From Pauljensenia sp902373545 (GTDB lineage Bacteria; Actinomycetota; Actinomycetes; Actinomycetales; Actinomycetaceae), in assembly GCF_041432775.1 (NCBI RefSeq), contig NZ_JAPWAG010000011.1:15883-79882 (forward strand): a DNA stretch of 64,000 nt. Reading direction: 5' to 3'. Both the position numbers and the translations under genes were made by a program. How positions within the stretch are numbered: the stretch's first letter is position 1; every line of letters begins with the position of its first letter. A model generated the notes under the pieces. The model worked only from the letters and a program-made list of their open reading frames with translations. It was not told the DNA's origin and searched no databases. This document shows, in pieces, positions 62,916 through 64,000 of this stretch.

Positions 62916-64000
62916 ATGCGACTTTTCCGCACCCTGTGCGCAACGCTGGGGGCCCTGTTCATTGTGTCGGCCCCGACTGTCGGGACCTACGCGGCCGCGC
63001 CCCTATCTGTTCCATCCGACCTGGCGAACAGCGCGAATGGCCTCACAACGCTGTCGGCGGCGGCCGCGGACGCGTCGGATTCTTCCCCGTCTCTCGCCTT
63101 GCTCATCGCGCTGATCGTCGGCATCATCGCCGTCGTCGTGACGATTGTCGTCCTCATTTACGTCAAGCGCTCAAAGCGCGCCCACAAGTCGCAGGATTCC
63201 GCCGTTCTGCCCGCACCCACGACGCCGCCTGTTCAGGTTTTCACTCCCGAGGCCTCAGCGTCTCCCGCCCCGGCCTCGTCGGACGCGCCCGCGCAATCCC
63301 CGTCCGCGGACCTGACCCCGCGCGAGACCGGTTTCGTGTGGCAGCCTCAGGCAGGCCCGGTGCCGACCCAGCAGAGCGCCCCTCAGGCGCCGCCGCAGAG
63401 CGCACCGAAGCAGGCGCAGAAGAAGCGCTTCGGCTTCGGTCGTCGCGCGTCGGCCTCTCAGGGCCAGCCCGCGCAGCCCGCCGGCGCCCCAGACCAGTCG
63501 GTGACGACACTCATGAGCATGTTCTCGGATAACCCGGGATTGCCTGCTCCCCAGGGCCAGCCGCACGTGGCACCCCAGCCCGGGTTCGCTGAGTCCGGCG
63601 CGCTCGGAGGTGCGGCCGCCACGCACGCGCAGGCCGATGTGCCCATGCAGGGGGACCGGACCGAGCTCCTGACGACCTTCGGCGACGAAAACTCCCCCGC
63701 GGACAAGACGCAAATCCTGGAGACTTTCGAGGACCGGGGCCTGCCCGAAGACAAGACCCAGCTGCTGGAGACCGTTGAGCAGGGAGACCTGCCCGGCGAC
63801 AAGACCGAGTTTTTGACGGTGTTTCCTGACGAGGCCGTGGCGCGGCCCTCCGCCGAGCGCGGCGCGGACGCATCGTTCCCGGCCGTCACTGATTCCTGGC
63901 CGCAGGACGGTGCGGTCGAGACGCCCGAGGCGCCTGCTGCCGACGCGCCCAAAGACCCGGGCATGCTCACCGTCAAGCTCCCCCGCTTCAAGCCCGAGGC
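62916..64000 (+). CDS. Exported membrane protein with acidic 16-residue repeats, 5' part
   Basis: The frame is open from ATG 62916 (CAGGAGG upstream) to the right window edge, 361 complete residues so far. It has a signal peptide (TLCATLGALFIVSAP), a short extracellular part, one membrane helix (SLALLIALIVGIIAVVVTIVVLIYV, about 66-90) and a long cytoplasmic Pro/Ala/Gln-rich tail. Near residues 247-308 the tail carries four 16-residue units of the form D(K/R)T(Q/E)xLETF....P, such as DKTQLLETVEQGDLPG. Each offers a Thr followed by Leu at +3. Function is unknown. The 13-mer occurs at 63267-63279 encoding APAS. Confidence 0.8.
   Translation, partial: MRLFRTLCATLGALFIVSAPTVGTYAAAPLSVPSDLANSANGLTTLSAAAADASDSSPSLALLIALIVGIIAVVVTIVVLIYVKRSKRAHKSQDSAVLPAPTTPPVQVFTPEASASPAPASSDAPAQSPSADLTPRETGFVWQPQAGPVPTQQSAPQAPPQSAPKQAQKKRFGFGRRASASQGQPAQPAGAPDQSVTTLMSMFSDNPGLPAPQGQPHVAPQPGFAESGALGGAAATHAQADVPMQGDRTELLTTFGDENSPADKTQILETFEDRGLPEDKTQLLETVEQGDLPGDKTEFLTVFPDEAVARPSAERGADASFPAVTDSWPQDGAVETPEAPAADAPKDPGMLTVKLPRFKPE

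Overview
The window is 64 kb of GC-rich (roughly two-thirds G+C by eye), gene-dense DNA from an actinobacterium. WhiB, MtrA-MtrB-LpqB, DUF3499, DUF5719, TIGR03089, LCP proteins, a 7Fe-type ferredoxin and actinobacterial-type DapD/DapC all point there. The secA-hpf-comF-lpqB-mtrB-mtrA ... DUF3499-DUF5719-glycosyltransferase-whiB order matches a block conserved in many Actinobacteria. The small, mostly host-associated Actinomycetaceae (Schaalia/Actinomyces type) are the best guess; this is inference, not a database match.

Layout. 2-9645: end of an Rv3235-like gene, then on the minus strand mtrA-mtrB-lpqB-comF-hpf-secA (envelope signalling, ribosome hibernation, protein export). An 870-bp repeat-filled gap lies between hpf and secA. 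9788-17254: a membrane/MoxR module (Pro/Gly-rich membrane protein, DUF4129, DUF4350, MoxR, DUF58) plus SpoIIM-like and RDD membrane proteins. 17258-24136: DUF3499, a zincin-fold protein without its HExxH motif, DUF5719, a 1054-residue glycosyltransferase/membrane fusion, WhiB2-like and TIGR03089. 24156-36968: a cell-surface polysaccharide locus with RmlB, a Wzm/Wzt ABC exporter whose Wzt has a glycan-binding tail, a WsaF-type rhamnosyltransferase, five other glycosyltransferases, a sugar epimerase and a DUF2142 membrane protein. 36969-37923: a 955-bp gene-free stretch holding two copies of a ~108-bp element with inverted ends and several tandem arrays. 37924-44930: a WbpB/WbpE/WbpD-like amino-sugar trio, a dolichol-phosphate-type GT2 with a DUF2304 partner, and two LCP ligases that could attach the finished glycan to peptidoglycan. 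45032-64000: housekeeping (galE, purE, purK, a two-component system, a class III nucleotide cyclase, maf, dapD, dapC, fdxA, typA, hexose-phosphate mutarotase, acyltransferase, a glutamine synthetase homologue, MerR, GNAT) and the start of a secreted/membrane repeat protein cut by the window edge.

The most unusual signals are not genes. The 13-mer GCCCCGGCCTCGT occurs ten times on either strand, both inside genes (encoding APAS in one orientation and DEAGA in the other) and in terminator hairpins, as DNA-uptake or Chi-like words do. At least eight genes look leaderless, with a TANNNT -10 box 6-8 nt before the start codon. The MerR gene carries a textbook 19-bp-spacer operator. Two families of short intergenic elements look like non-autonomous mobile elements. 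No tRNA, rRNA, CRISPR array or intact transposase gene was seen.
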